A stretch of 64,000 nt of DNA from Cellulomonas uda (GTDB lineage Bacteria; Actinomycetota; Actinomycetes; Actinomycetales; Cellulomonadaceae): contig NZ_BJLP01000001.1 in assembly GCF_006538705.1 (NCBI RefSeq), positions 84,401-148,400 on the forward strand, given 5' to 3'. Below the pieces are notes generated by a model. The model saw only the letters and a program-made list of their open reading frames with translations. It did no database searches and had not been told where the DNA came from. Both the position numbers and the translations under genes were made by a program. Each line of letters opens with the position of its first letter. Position 1 is the stretch's first letter. Positions 15,621 to 23,347 of the stretch are shown here, one piece after another.

Positions 15621-16289
15621 GTGCGCAGCGAGTACGAGGGTGAGGGGCTGAGCGAGGACGGTGTGGCGCCGACACCGCTGCGGCAGGTCCGGGCGTGGGT
15701 GGCCGACGCGCAGGCGCGGCAGGCCGAGCGTGGGGACGTCGTCGAGCCCACCGCGCTGTCGGTCGCGACGGTCGACTCCGACGGGCACGCGAACGTCCGC
15801 ACGGTGCTCATGCGTTTCCTCGACGAGCGCGGCCCCGGGTTCGTCACCGACCTGGGGTCGGCCAAGAGCCGGGAGATCGTCGCCACCGGGTCGATCGCCG
15901 CATCGCTCACGTGGCCGGCCATGTACCGCGCGGTCCGGTTCCGCGGGCGGGCGGTCCCCGTGGGCCGCGACGAGATCGCCGCCTACTTCGCGACGCGACC
16001 CTGGGGGTCGCGGATCAGCGCCTGGGCGTCGGACCAGTCGCAGCCGGTCGCGGACCGGGCGACGCTGGTCGCCGCCTACGAGCGGTACGCCGCGCTCTAC
16101 CCGGACACCGGGTCGCCCGACGACGTCCCGGTCCCCGACGGGTGGGGCGGCTGGCGCATCGCGTGCGACGAGGTCGAGCTGTGGGCGGGCCGACGCGACC
16201 GGCTGCACGACCGGCTTGTCTTCACCCGCGTGACCGACGGGGACCTCGACACCGCCGACGCGTGGACGCTCCACCGCCGCCAGCCCTGA
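15621..16289 (+). CDS. pdxH: Pyridoxamine 5'-phosphate oxidase (PdxH) family protein
   Basis: 222 residues from GTG 15621, chosen because family members begin with an xRREYE-like start (here VRSEYEGEGLSEDGVAPTPL); GTG 15603, overlapping the marR stop, is an alternative. FMN-binding split barrel: TALSVATVDSDGHANVRTVLMRFLDERGPGFVTDLGSAKSREI, then RAVRFRGRAVPV, then C-terminal RDRLHDRLVFTR. PdxH oxidises pyridoxamine or pyridoxine phosphate to pyridoxal phosphate. The last segment differs from the classic RLxPRx3W...R end, so a related FMN-dependent activity is possible. Confidence 0.8.
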   Translation: MRSEYEGEGLSEDGVAPTPLRQVRAWVADAQARQAERGDVVEPTALSVATVDSDGHANVRTVLMRFLDERGPGFVTDLGSAKSREIVATGSIAASLTWPAMYRAVRFRGRAVPVGRDEIAAYFATRPWGSRISAWASDQSQPVADRATLVAAYERYAALYPDTGSPDDVPVPDGWGGWRIACDEVELWAGRRDRLHDRLVFTRVTDGDLDTADAWTLHRRQP

Positions 16290-16298
16290 CCGCAGCAA

Positions 16299-16315
16299 GC
16301 CCGCGAAGGGCGGGC
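16299..16315. terminator. Weak hairpin between convergent pdxH-like and lipoprotein genes
   Basis: GCCCGC-GAAGG-GCGGGC, 6-bp stem with 5-nt loop and no U tract. A minor terminator at best. Confidence 0.35.
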
Positions 16316-16331
16316 CCGCCGCGATCGTCGC

Positions 16332-16694
16332 CTATCCCTCCGCTACCGACCACGACGCTGCGCGGGCTCCGAGCGGCCCGCCGTCCGGGACGGCCGTGCA
16401 GGTCAACGTCAGCTTCGGGTCCGCGCCGCGCGTCGCGGCGACGACCGCCCACCAGCCCTGACCGTCGACGTCGACACTGATGTCGAGGCCGTCGCCGTCG
16501 TCGGCCGGAAGCTCGAGCTGGCTCTGCTCCTGCGCGGCCGTGAGGCACGCGCTGATCGCGCCGGCGACCGGACTCGACGGCTCGACCTCGTCGTCCGCGC
16601 ACCCGGTGAGCGCGACGAGGGGGATGCCGAACGACACGGCGGCGACGATGCCCCGTCGAAGCCCTCGACGGGCACGGTCCTGGTAGCGATGCAC
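16332..16694 (-). CDS. Small lipoprotein of unknown function
   Basis: 120 residues, ATG at 16694. A basic N-terminus and hydrophobic stretch end in the lipobox VALTGC, followed by DDEVEPSSPVAG and a compact domain with two further Cys (ISACL and LTLTCTAV) that could form a disulfide outside the membrane. No family recognised. Confidence 0.75.
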   Translation of the reverse strand: MHRYQDRARRGLRRGIVAAVSFGIPLVALTGCADDEVEPSSPVAGAISACLTAAQEQSQLELPADDGDGLDISVDVDGQGWWAVVAATRGADPKLTLTCTAVPDGGPLGARAASWSVAEG

Positions 16695-16766
16695 GGACCG
16701 ACGCTAGCGCGGCCGGACCGCCGGCCACGCGGGTTCCGCGTCTCGACGACGCCCGGGCCGGTCGAC

Positions 16767-17414
16767 TCAGCGTGCCGTGCTCATGACCAGGCCCTCGGCA
16801 GTCACCTCGACGATGCAGGCCGCGAGGTCGGGTACCACCACGTGCGCTGCGCTCAGGTCGTGGGCCGGGTGGGAGGTCGCCACGCCGAGTACGTGCGCCC
16901 CCGCTGCGCGTCCCGCCTCCAGGCCGGCTGGTGCGTCTTCCACGACGAGGCACCGGCGAGGGTCGAAGCCGAGCTGCCGGGCCGCGTTCAGATAGCCCTG
17001 CGGATCGGGCTTGCCCAGCACGACATCCTCGGCCGCTACCAAGATGTCGGGCACCGGTAGCCCGGCGGCGGCCAGCCGCGCGCGCATCAGCAGCTGCGAC
17101 CCCGATGTCACCGCGGCCCATCGCTCGGATGGGAGGCGCGACAAGAGGTCCCGCGTGGCGGGGAGCGCGGTCACGTCACCGAGTTCTGCCATCTCCAGCC
17201 GCTCGAGCTCAGCGACCGCAGCAGCACGCTGGTCGCTCGGCAGATATTCGGCCACGGTGTCCTCCGAGCGGCGCCCGTGACAGACCCGGAGGACCTCCAA
17301 GGCGTCGATCCCGCGGGCAGCGGACCACTTCCGCCACGCGCGCTCGACAGCAGCGGTCGAGTCCACCAATGTCCCGTCGATGTCGAACAGGATCGCGTCG
17401 ACCTCCAAGCGCAT
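16767..17414 (-). CDS. HAD-superfamily phosphatase (beta-phosphoglucomutase-like)
   Basis: 215 residues from ATG 17414. HAD motif I DAILFDIDGTLVDST (nucleophile Asp), a helical cap, motif II AVTSGSQLL, motif III Lys in VLGKPDPQGYL and motif IV CLVVEDAPAGLEAGRAAG. This is the subfamily of sugar-phosphate phosphatases (GPP/DOG-like). It could act on 2-deoxy-sugar phosphates or glycerol phosphate, unproven. Confidence 0.92.
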   Translation of the reverse strand: MRLEVDAILFDIDGTLVDSTAAVERAWRKWSAARGIDALEVLRVCHGRRSEDTVAEYLPSDQRAAAVAELERLEMAELGDVTALPATRDLLSRLPSERWAAVTSGSQLLMRARLAAAGLPVPDILVAAEDVVLGKPDPQGYLNAARQLGFDPRRCLVVEDAPAGLEAGRAAGAHVLGVATSHPAHDLSAAHVVVPDLAACIVEVTAEGLVMSTAR

Positions 17415-17508
17415 GCGCAGCAACCTACAAGGGCAGGGCCGAAGGGCCGCCGTGCCAGGATCCTGCTACCGGCGCTGCCGGGAGGAGCGACCAGGAGGAG
17501 CGTCGGGA

Positions 17509-18078
17509 GTGGCCCTGCGATTGATCGGGTACTGGCGCAACGACCAGCATCCCGAGTACCCCGATCCGTACGACATGGTCGACCCGACCTGGGACGAGGA
17601 CGAGCGTTACGTCGTCGTCGGCTATCTCAATGCGGGCACGTACCTCCGGCACTTCATGGGCCTGTCGCCGTGCAGGTTCTGCGGCCAGCACAACGGAGCC
17701 AGCGAATACACCGACGGCGTCCTCGTGTGGCCTGAGGGGCTGTCCCACTACATCGAAGACCATGACGTCCGACTCCCACGAGCGATCGAGGACTACGTGC
17801 TCGGCCGTGTGGCAAGGCTCGAGGGCGCTTCGGTGTCGGTGGACTGGTGGCAAACCGGCGCGCATGAACAGCCCGAGCCTTTGGCGCCCTTGGAGCGCCT
17901 CGTATGGAACGGCAACGCTCAGTTGGTCATCCAACCGGGCCGCAGGTTCCCCGGGCTCTTCGTCCAGGGGGACACGCTCTCGAACCACATCGATGGCCCA
18001 CGCTCCGCGGAACTGCTGGCGTGGTACGAGCAGATGATGGCCGCGGCCGGACTCGAACGGCTTCCGTACTCGCGCTGA
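17509..18078 (+). CDS. Conserved protein of unknown function with a CxxC motif
   Basis: 189 residues. GTG at 17509 follows AGGAGGAGCG, which fixes the start. The central segment SPCRFCGQHNGASEYTDGVLVWPEGLSHYIEDHDVRLP combines a CRFC knuckle with a tryptophan-rich patch; the rest (GYWRNDQHPEYPDPYDMV near the start) is acidic and aromatic. Lower GC and rarer codons than the surrounding metabolic genes suggest recent acquisition. No function assigned; antitoxin- or immunity-like accessory genes are common in such patches. Confidence 0.75.
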   Translation: MALRLIGYWRNDQHPEYPDPYDMVDPTWDEDERYVVVGYLNAGTYLRHFMGLSPCRFCGQHNGASEYTDGVLVWPEGLSHYIEDHDVRLPRAIEDYVLGRVARLEGASVSVDWWQTGAHEQPEPLAPLERLVWNGNAQLVIQPGRRFPGLFVQGDTLSNHIDGPRSAELLAWYEQMMAAAGLERLPYSR

Positions 18079-18224
18079 GTGATGCACGCGCCGCCATCGG
18101 GCGCGCTCGCGCATGGATCTGCAGTTCGAGGTGAACGACGACGGCGGGCCTGGCCAGTCGCGAGAGTCCTGGTCGACGGTGCCCGGTCCTTCGATGGAGT
18201 CGAACGAAACGTCTGGAGTCGGCC

Positions 18225-18464
18225 TCAAGTGCTGGGACTGTTCCGTCCGTCCGAGGGCGCTGCGGCTCGACCCCGGGCCGGCTTCGCCGTGGGGGCGGAG
18301 GCACCTGGCGCAGAACGCTTCACGCCATAAGGACGCCAGCGCTGTCCGCTCCGCAGTTCCCCGAAGACCGCGATGCAGTCGCCGGCATTCCTGTCTCTCG
18401 GCTCGAAGGTGCGCCCGTCGGTGAGGAACTGGATCTCGTCGCTCACCCGGGGATCGAAGGGCAT
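18225..18464 (-). CDS. Small hypothetical protein, doubtful
   Basis: 79 codons from ATG 18464. The first 50 residues look protein-like (MPFDPRVSDEIQFLTDGRTF, then RNAGDCIAVFGELRSGQRW), while the last 30 are low-complexity Ala/Pro/Arg. It may be a small gene whose 3' end has been altered or a fragment of a larger one. Confidence 0.4.
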   Translation of the reverse strand: MPFDPRVSDEIQFLTDGRTFEPRDRNAGDCIAVFGELRSGQRWRPYGVKRSAPGASAPTAKPARGRAAAPSDGRNSPST

Positions 18465-18517
18465 GGGCCGAGCATCGGGTCTCGCTGCGTCTGAGGTAGC
18501 GGGCAGGCGTCGATCAG

Positions 18518-18751
18518 TTACCAGCCCATGTCTCGGGCGACCTCGACCCGGGCTGCATCGATCTGTTCCTGAGTCACACAGGGCACATCGGTCTCGTGCT
18601 CCAGTCGGGTGAGCAGATCCATCAGCGCCTGCTTCTCGGCTGGGTGAGTGATCGGCACCGTGTTCAGATCGACGGTCATCAGCCAGTCGAAGAGGACGAT
18701 GGCGTCGGACCTCCAGAGTTCGATCGCGACCTTCGGAAGGGCTTCACTCAT
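18518..18751 (-). CDS. Small acidic protein, antitoxin- or immunity-like
   Basis: 77 residues from ATG 18751 (GTG/TTG codons further upstream are less likely). Sequence EALPKVAIELWRSDAIVLFDWLMTVDLNTVPITHPAEKQALMDLLTRLEHETD is helical, with a VLFDWL ... PAEKQALMDLLTRLE pattern seen in small stand-alone accessory proteins of actinobacteria. No toxin partner is adjacent. Function unknown. Confidence 0.65.
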   Translation of the reverse strand: MSEALPKVAIELWRSDAIVLFDWLMTVDLNTVPITHPAEKQALMDLLTRLEHETDVPCVTQEQIDAARVEVARDMGW

Positions 18752-18871
18752 CGGCCCATGGTCGCAGCCTCCGCTCGACACCCACTACATCGCTCGATCA
18801 CTGCTCGAGACCGGCGGCTTCAGGCCACGCCTGCGCTCTGGACCGCGCAGATCCGCGGCAGGCGACGCGGC

Positions 18872-19151
18872 CTAGCGTCCGCGAGTCCGGAGATCGAGCG
18901 CCTTCCCCAGAGCACGGGCAATGACAGCCACCGAGATCTCACCGTCGTCATCGCCAGGCAAGTCGTCCAGCTCCGACGCCAGCCCCTGCACGAACGCCTC
19001 CGCGGTGAATGCCTCACACCTCAGGAGTGTCGTAGGCCGAGTCCCGCAGGTCCCACAGAGCATCCACGAGCTGGAACTTCGTCTGCGCGGCATTCAGCCG
19101 CTGCAGCCCGATCGAGAGTCCGTCCACGCGCCGGTCGTAGGAGCCGGGCAC
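18872..19151 (-). pseudogene. Small gene split by a 2-base slip in a TG repeat
   Basis: One frame (stop 19014) encodes PGSYDRRVDGLSIGLQRLNA and then FQLVDALWDLRDSAYDTPEV, ending at GTGTGA. The adjacent frame continues naturally as CEAFTAEAFVQGLASELDDL, then PGDDDGEISVAVIARALGKA, to a stop at 18872. Restoring one TG (GTGTGTGAG in place of GTGTGAG at about 19013-19019) joins both into one protein of about 90 residues. Either the gene is recently inactivated, or the second half is translated separately from GTG within GGAGGCGTTCGTG. No family recognised. Confidence 0.5.
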
Positions 19152-19223
19152 CAGGTCTGCGACGCACTCTGCTACACCGACAACCGCGAAGAGCCCTCAA
19201 ACTCGAGGGGCGTGGGCCGGGGG

Positions 19224-19240
19224 TGTAGGAACTTGTCCCG
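19224..19240 (+). repeat. Dispersed TGTAGGAACT repeat, copy 1
   Basis: GTGTAGGAACTTGTCCCG, followed by GCCCACCTGTCGGACTCC. Lies between the frameshifted small gene and the next hypothetical gene. Confidence 0.6.
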
Positions 19241-19290
19241 CCCACCTGTCGGACTCCTCGGGCTGGTCGCCCCGGGGTACCGTCGTCGAC

Positions 19291-19740
19291 GTGCTCAGTG
19301 GCTCGGGAGAGATTCGACCGATCTGTCGTCGCTGCCGCAAGGAAGTCGTGGCCAACGCAGGCCCGTTCGGCGTTTTCGAGCAGATGCACTACACGTGCTT
19401 CCACTACGAGTTCGAGCACCCCGGCGATCCCGACATCGAGTGCACAGCAGGTGGCTGCCCAGCGGCGGGCATCTCGTTCGACTCCGTCCATGGGCGGCTC
19501 GGCCCCGTCGAGATCGCAGCCGCGAGCGACACGGCCGTCCCGGCGATCCTCGCCCTGAAAGGGCTGCACCTCGATGTGAGCCAGGACTCGGGTCGCTGGG
19601 TGGCCCGACTTGGACAGGCGCGGTTCGTGGCAGACGACCCGGTCGCCCTCCTCGGGCTCGTCAAGCTGGCCGAGACCCGGAGACCGTGGCGCGCAACGGA
19701 CAGCGAGATCGACGACGTGCTGGCGGAATTCGACCTGTAG
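19291..19740 (+). CDS. Hypothetical protein with N-terminal Cys motifs
   Basis: 149 residues from GTG 19291. An N-terminal ICRRCRKEVV knuckle is followed by HYTCFHYEFEHPGDPDIECTAGGCP, giving several possible metal ligands (C, C, C/H, C, C). The C-terminal half is a compact alpha/beta region (LHLDVSQDSGRWVARLGQARFVADDPVALLGLVKLAETR). No ribosome site is obvious. Lower-GC sequence context and repeat copies on both sides mark it as accessory. Function unknown. Confidence 0.7.
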   Translation: MLSGSGEIRPICRRCRKEVVANAGPFGVFEQMHYTCFHYEFEHPGDPDIECTAGGCPAAGISFDSVHGRLGPVEIAAASDTAVPAILALKGLHLDVSQDSGRWVARLGQARFVADDPVALLGLVKLAETRRPWRATDSEIDDVLAEFDL

Positions 19741-20169
19741 TACGTCAAGAGCGTCCATCGCCAGAGCCGGGCGACCGACTCCCATTGGCAGTCTGGTTGT
19801 CACCTACACGGCTCGAGCTGATCTCGGCTCCTCCCCTCGAGCGTCCGGCATGGCCACGTCGGTGAGCTTCGAGACGCGCAATGGCCGACGCTGTGAGATC
19901 TGGCCGACTCGGATGAGATCCCACGGCGGCGGCAGATGTAGGAACTCATCGAAGCTGTCCGGAGCGTGACGCTCTGGACTGTGGTGGGACAACTGAGTGA
20001 GACGCGCCTTGTCTCACCTGGCTGTCCGAGTCCTCGGTGGACGATCGCGGAGGCGGTGCCGTCGGTTTCTGGAACCGCGTTCCGGCTCGGGCGTCATGTT
20101 TGCCGCGGGCGGGGCCGACTCGCCCGGCTGGTCCAGGTCCTCGAACTCTGCGACGCGGGTGAGCCGGAC
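19741..20169. other. Intergenic stretch with repeat copy 2 and a degenerate copy
   Basis: 429 bp. No frame with convincing composition and start site was found. It holds the TGTAGGAACT copy at 19937 and, at 19996-20035, a decayed version reading GAGTGAGACGCGCCTTGT followed by CTCACCTGGCTGTCCGAGTC, which matches the flanks of the copy at 26021 with the AGGA core deleted. Confidence 0.6.
19937..19960 (+). repeat. Dispersed TGTAGGAACT repeat, copy 2
   Basis: TGTAGGAACTCATCGAAGC then TGTCCGGAGCGTGA. The trailing TCCGGAGCGTGAC also appears just before copy 5 at 26850. Confidence 0.65.
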
Positions 20170-21341
20170 TCAGTAGGTCGGTGATGCCGGCTGGGGCGGG
20201 GTCCAGCCCATCGCGGCGTGAGAGCCACGCAGGACTGCGCTGGTCGGGGTGAGGCGCATGAGACTGTTCCGGACGCTCTGCTGCCAACCTCCCCCCGGGT
20301 GCGACCCGAAGCGGCCGGACGCGACTGATGAGCGAGCCAGAGCGCGGCATCGCGGCCGACGGGCGGCGTCGAAGCCGTCGAGGGCGGGAGCGAGGCGTCC
20401 GCCCGCCGCGACCGGTGCGCCCACGAGCAGACCAACACAGGGGCCGTCCTCCAGTGCGGTGGCTGCGCCTTGCCCCATCGTCGGAAGAGTGCCGTGGGCA
20501 GCGTCCCCGATCATCACGACCCGACCGGTGGTGTAGCGCCGCAGCCCACCCGGCAGCTGGTGGACGTCGTGCCGCATCACCACGTCAGGCGCCGTGGCAG
20601 CGAGCACCTCGTGCACCGGCGCGGCCCACCCGGCGAACCGTTCGCGGGCCGCGCCGAGCTCGTCATCCAGAACGGTGCGCTCCGGCATGGCCGCGTACCC
20701 GTACCAGTACCAGTACGTCTGGTCGTCGGCGACGCGCAGGATGCCGAACTCGGCATGGGGCCCCCAGTACTGGCGCATCGTCCCCGAAGGTGCCAGGCGT
20801 GATCGCGCGCCAGCTCGAGTATCCGCTGTAGAGGGGGCGGCTGGCCGGGAACAGTGCCGCGCGCACGGCGCTGTTCATGCCGTCGGCACCGACGACGAGG
20901 TCGGCCTCGCGGTCGGCGACGACGGCCGGAGCGCCGTCCGGCTCCCCGGGTTCGACCGAGGTGACGGCCGCACCTGTGACGATGTCCACGCCGCAGTCGA
21001 CGGCCTGTCGGTGCAGCGTGGCGTGCAGCCGTCGGCGGTGCACCCCGATCAGCGCGACCGCCTCCCGCACGACGGGTGTGTCCGGCAGGGGGAGGATCGG
21101 GCGGCCGTGGAGGTCCCAGGTGCCACCGGCCCACGTCTGGTGGCCGAGCGCGGCGACGCTGTCGTCGTCGAAACCGAGCCCACGGAACGCCGCGACCGCG
21201 TTGCGCGACATGGCGAAGCCCGCCCCGACCTCGGCGAGCTCGGGCGAGCGTTTCAGCACCGTGACCTTCCACCCGGTCCGGGCGAGGGAGATCGCCCAGG
21301 CCCGCGATGCCCGCTCCGACGACGATCGCCGTCTGTTCCAT
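20170..21341 (-). pseudogene. FAD-dependent aromatic monooxygenase, two frameshifts
   Basis: Three minus-strand frames together encode a complete class A flavoprotein monooxygenase. From ATG 21341: MEQTAIVVGAGIAGL (FAD GxGxxG). A frame change near 21300 leads into AISLARTGWKVTVLKRSPEL, AEVGAGFAMSRNAVAAFRGL and the DG motif VVGADGMNSAVRAALFP. A second change near 20775 leads into QYWGPHAEFGILRVADDQTYW, then MIGDAAHGTLPTMGQGAATALEDG (GD motif) to the stop. All family motifs survive, so the lesions are recent or are base-call errors. Diverges from a truncated tetR gene, its probable former regulator. Confidence 0.88.
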
Positions 21342-21418
21342 GTCGAGCTCCTCTGGGCGGCTGTGGCCATTCCGTCAATACTCCTGCGCTCGTTGTACGA
21401 CGAGTGGCCACCTGCGCC

Positions 21419-21523
21419 ATGCCGCGGACCAACCCTGCCCGCCGCGCGGTCCTCGCCGACGCGGCCATCAGACTGCTCGCCCGCGAGGCGCCCGCCGTCA
21501 CCAGGTCGCGTGAGCGGTACTGA
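21419..21523 (+). pseudogene. N-terminal stub of a TetR regulator
   Basis: From ATG 21419 the product reads MPRTNPARRAVLADAAIRLL then AREAPAVTRSRERY and stops after 34 residues. The start is typical of TetR proteins encoded beside monooxygenases (RRAxLADAAIxxLAREG), but the recognition helix and ligand domain are missing. The resemblance ends a few bases before dispersed repeat copy 3, so the loss may be tied to that repeat. Confidence 0.65.
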
Positions 21524-21532
21524 CCATCGGGC

Positions 21533-21556
21533 TGTAGGAACTCACCCGATCTGCCC
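21533..21556 (+). repeat. Dispersed TGTAGGAACT repeat, copy 3
   Basis: TGTAGGAACTCACCCGATC then TGCCCGG. Lies 9 bp after the stop of the truncated tetR. Confidence 0.65.
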
Positions 21557-21705
21557 GGTGCTCGACACCGTGACCTGCTCGGTGACACGAACGCGAGACG
21601 GCCGGATTCTCATGTTCCTGTCCGAACCCTCGTAGATCTCCGGAGCGCGGCGGACAGGCCCCAGGATCGCTGCAGCGTGACGGACCGAGTCCCCTGCGGG
21701 TCCGG

Positions 21706-22044
21706 TCAGCTGGCCGCGGCGGTGCGCTCGAGTGGAAGGCCGGCGGCCAGCCAGTCGGCCTTGCCGCCGGTGTAGACCCGGACGTCGCTGTAGCCCAGGC
21801 GCTGGAGCGCGGCGGCGGTGACCTTCGAGCGCCCGCAGCCGGGCCCGGAGCAGTAGACGACGACGGTCCGTCGCGGGTCCGGGGCGATGCGCGATGCCTC
21901 GGCGGGTGTGAGCTCACCGGGCACGTTCATCGCGCTGGGCAGGTGCTCGCGGGCGTAGTGAGCTGCGGGCAGCGCCTCGACGAGGACCGCGGCGTCGTCC
22001 TCGAGGAGCTGGACGAGCTCGTCGCGCGTGACGGTGCCGGTCAT
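21706..22044 (-). CDS. Single-domain rhodanese
   Basis: 112 residues, ATG 22044 overlapping the stop of the upstream membrane protein gene. Rhodanese landmarks: YAREHLPSAMNVPGE and the active-site loop YCSGPGCGRSKVTAAALQRLGYSDVRVYTGGKADW. The first Cys of CSGPGC is the persulfide carrier; the extra Cys in the loop is notable. Third gene of the merR - membrane protein - rhodanese operon, suggesting metalloid or sulfur detoxification. Confidence 0.92.
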   Translation of the reverse strand: MTGTVTRDELVQLLEDDAAVLVEALPAAHYAREHLPSAMNVPGELTPAEASRIAPDPRRTVVVYCSGPGCGRSKVTAAALQRLGYSDVRVYTGGKADWLAAGLPLERTAAAS

Positions 22045-22349
22045 CCGCAGTCACCACCGCAGCCGCAGCCGGTGCCGCAGGCGCTGGCGGCCGCGGAGCG
22101 CCGCCGACGCAGCCACAGCCCGACGCCGATCACGGCGCCGACGAGGAGCACGACCCCGAGCGCGACGGCCTCGCCGCCGGCGAGGAAGGCGCCGAGGCTC
22201 GCGACGAGCCCGCCGGCGGCGATCAGTGGCAGCGAGCAGGCGATCGCACAGGCCAGGACCACGCCGATCCCGGCCAGCGCGCCCTTCTTCGTCATCATCG
22301 AGCTCTTCGGGGTGGCGGTGTCGTGGTCGTGCAGGGGCGGGGTGCTCAT
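22041..22349 (-). CDS. Small two-helix membrane protein with a Cys-rich tail
   Basis: 102 residues, ATG 22349 with AAGGAGAG ahead. A His/Asp-containing N-terminus (LHDHDTATP) precedes two transmembrane helices (ALAGIGVVLACAIACSLPLI and a second near residues 55-77), a basic patch (WLRRRRSAAA) and the tail CGTGCGCGGDCG. Cys in the first helix (ACAIACS) and in the tail recall small mercuric or metalloid transporters (MerT/MerF style). Operon position behind a MerR regulator supports a metal-related role. Confidence 0.8.
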   Translation of the reverse strand: MSTPPLHDHDTATPKSSMMTKKGALAGIGVVLACAIACSLPLIAAGGLVASLGAFLAGGEAVALGVVLLVGAVIGVGLWLRRRRSAAASACGTGCGCGGDCG

Positions 22350-22430
22350 GGCTCTCCTTCTCGGGCTCGGGCAAGGCGCATCGCGGCCAGAACCCAGGAC
22401 GGGTGGCCGGTCGTTGTGGATCCAGGGCGA

Positions 22431-23198
22431 CTAGGGGACGGTGCCGAACATGGCGGCGGCGACGTCTGCGGCGTCGGGCGGCGTCTGAACCTCGAGGCGG
22501 ACCCGGCCAGTGGTCATCTGGACGGTGAAGGTGAAGAAGGTGCAGCAGTCCTGTTCCGCCGCGGCCAGCCGGGCGATTTCCGCGACGAGAGCCGGCGATG
22601 ACAGGAACGTCAGCGCGATGCCACCAACGACGGCCTCCCGCGACGTGGCCCGGGCGACGAGCGCTTGCCAGTCCGAGATCCGCTCCGGGACCGACGCGGC
22701 GTCCAACGAGCAGGCGATCATCGGCTCGTCCGGCGCGGCGGCCGGCCCCCGCGTGAGCGGCACGAGCGTGCGCCGGTCGGCCAGGGGCGCCGGTGCGGCG
22801 GTCGCGCACGGGCACCCGTCACCGCACGGGCCGGCCGCGGGAGCGTCGGCCAGGCGAGCAGAGACCGTCTGCAGCCGCGCCGCCAGCGCCACGAGCTCCC
22901 CGATCCGCGCCTGAGTCTGCGCCAGGCGCTGGGCGACCATCTCCACGACCTGGTGGGCGACCGTCGAGCAGTCCTCGACGTCGTAGGCCTTCACCAGCTC
23001 CGCGACGTCGGTCAGCGGGATGCCCAGGTTCTTCGTCGCCGTGATGAAGCGCAGCCGCGCCAGGTCGGCATCGTCGTAGGTCCGGTACCCGTTCGCGCCG
23101 CGCGCCGGCCGCTCGACCAGACCGATGTCCTCGTAGTAGCGCAGCGTCGTCGCCGGCACCCCGACCAGCTCGGCTGCTGCAGCGATGCGGTAGGTCAT
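22431..23198 (-). CDS. MerR-family metal-responsive regulator with C-terminal extension
   Basis: 255 residues, ATG 23198. The N-terminal HTH is RIAAAAELVGVPATTLRYYEDIGLVERPARGANGYRTYDDADLARLRFI. A long dimerisation helix follows, with CSTV at the position of the metal-binding Cys and a second Cys-rich loop (AAGPCGDGCPCATA) in the usual metal-binding-loop location. An extra domain of about 100 residues ends in AAAEQDCCTFFTFTVQMTTG; it occurs in other actinobacterial MerR proteins. It diverges from the arsenite-permease-like gene across a classic MerR operator. Confidence 0.92.
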   Translation of the reverse strand: MTYRIAAAAELVGVPATTLRYYEDIGLVERPARGANGYRTYDDADLARLRFITATKNLGIPLTDVAELVKAYDVEDCSTVAHQVVEMVAQRLAQTQARIGELVALAARLQTVSARLADAPAAGPCGDGCPCATAAPAPLADRRTLVPLTRGPAAAPDEPMIACSLDAASVPERISDWQALVARATSREAVVGGIALTFLSSPALVAEIARLAAAEQDCCTFFTFTVQMTTGRVRLEVQTPPDAADVAAAMFGTVP

Positions 23199-23211
23199 GC
23201 GGTGACCGTAA

Positions 23212-23233
23212 ACCTTCGACCTGGATCGAAGGT
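23212..23233. promoter_or_regulatory. MerR-type operator
   Basis: Arms ACCTTCGA and TCGAAGGT around CCTGGA. On the minus strand TTGACC lies at its edge and the dyad fills a long spacer, the layout of MerR-activated promoters. Confidence 0.8.
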
Positions 23234-23347
23234 CAAGTGCCGCATCGGCCGCTGTCCGCCGGCGCCGCGACCGGACTCGGGCATGCTGTGAGCGCGCCCC
23301 GCTCTCGTGGGTGCATGAACACCTGGGACCGTCGGAGGACGCTGGCG

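Noticed and set aside
19804..19992. A 62-codon minus-strand frame across repeat copy 2
   Set aside because: It reads straight through the repeat and has no ribosome site or recognisable family.
20577..21341. Treating the flavin monooxygenase as separate shorter genes
   Set aside because: FAD GxGxxG, DG and GD motifs are spread over three frames in the right order, which fits one broken gene better than three new ones.
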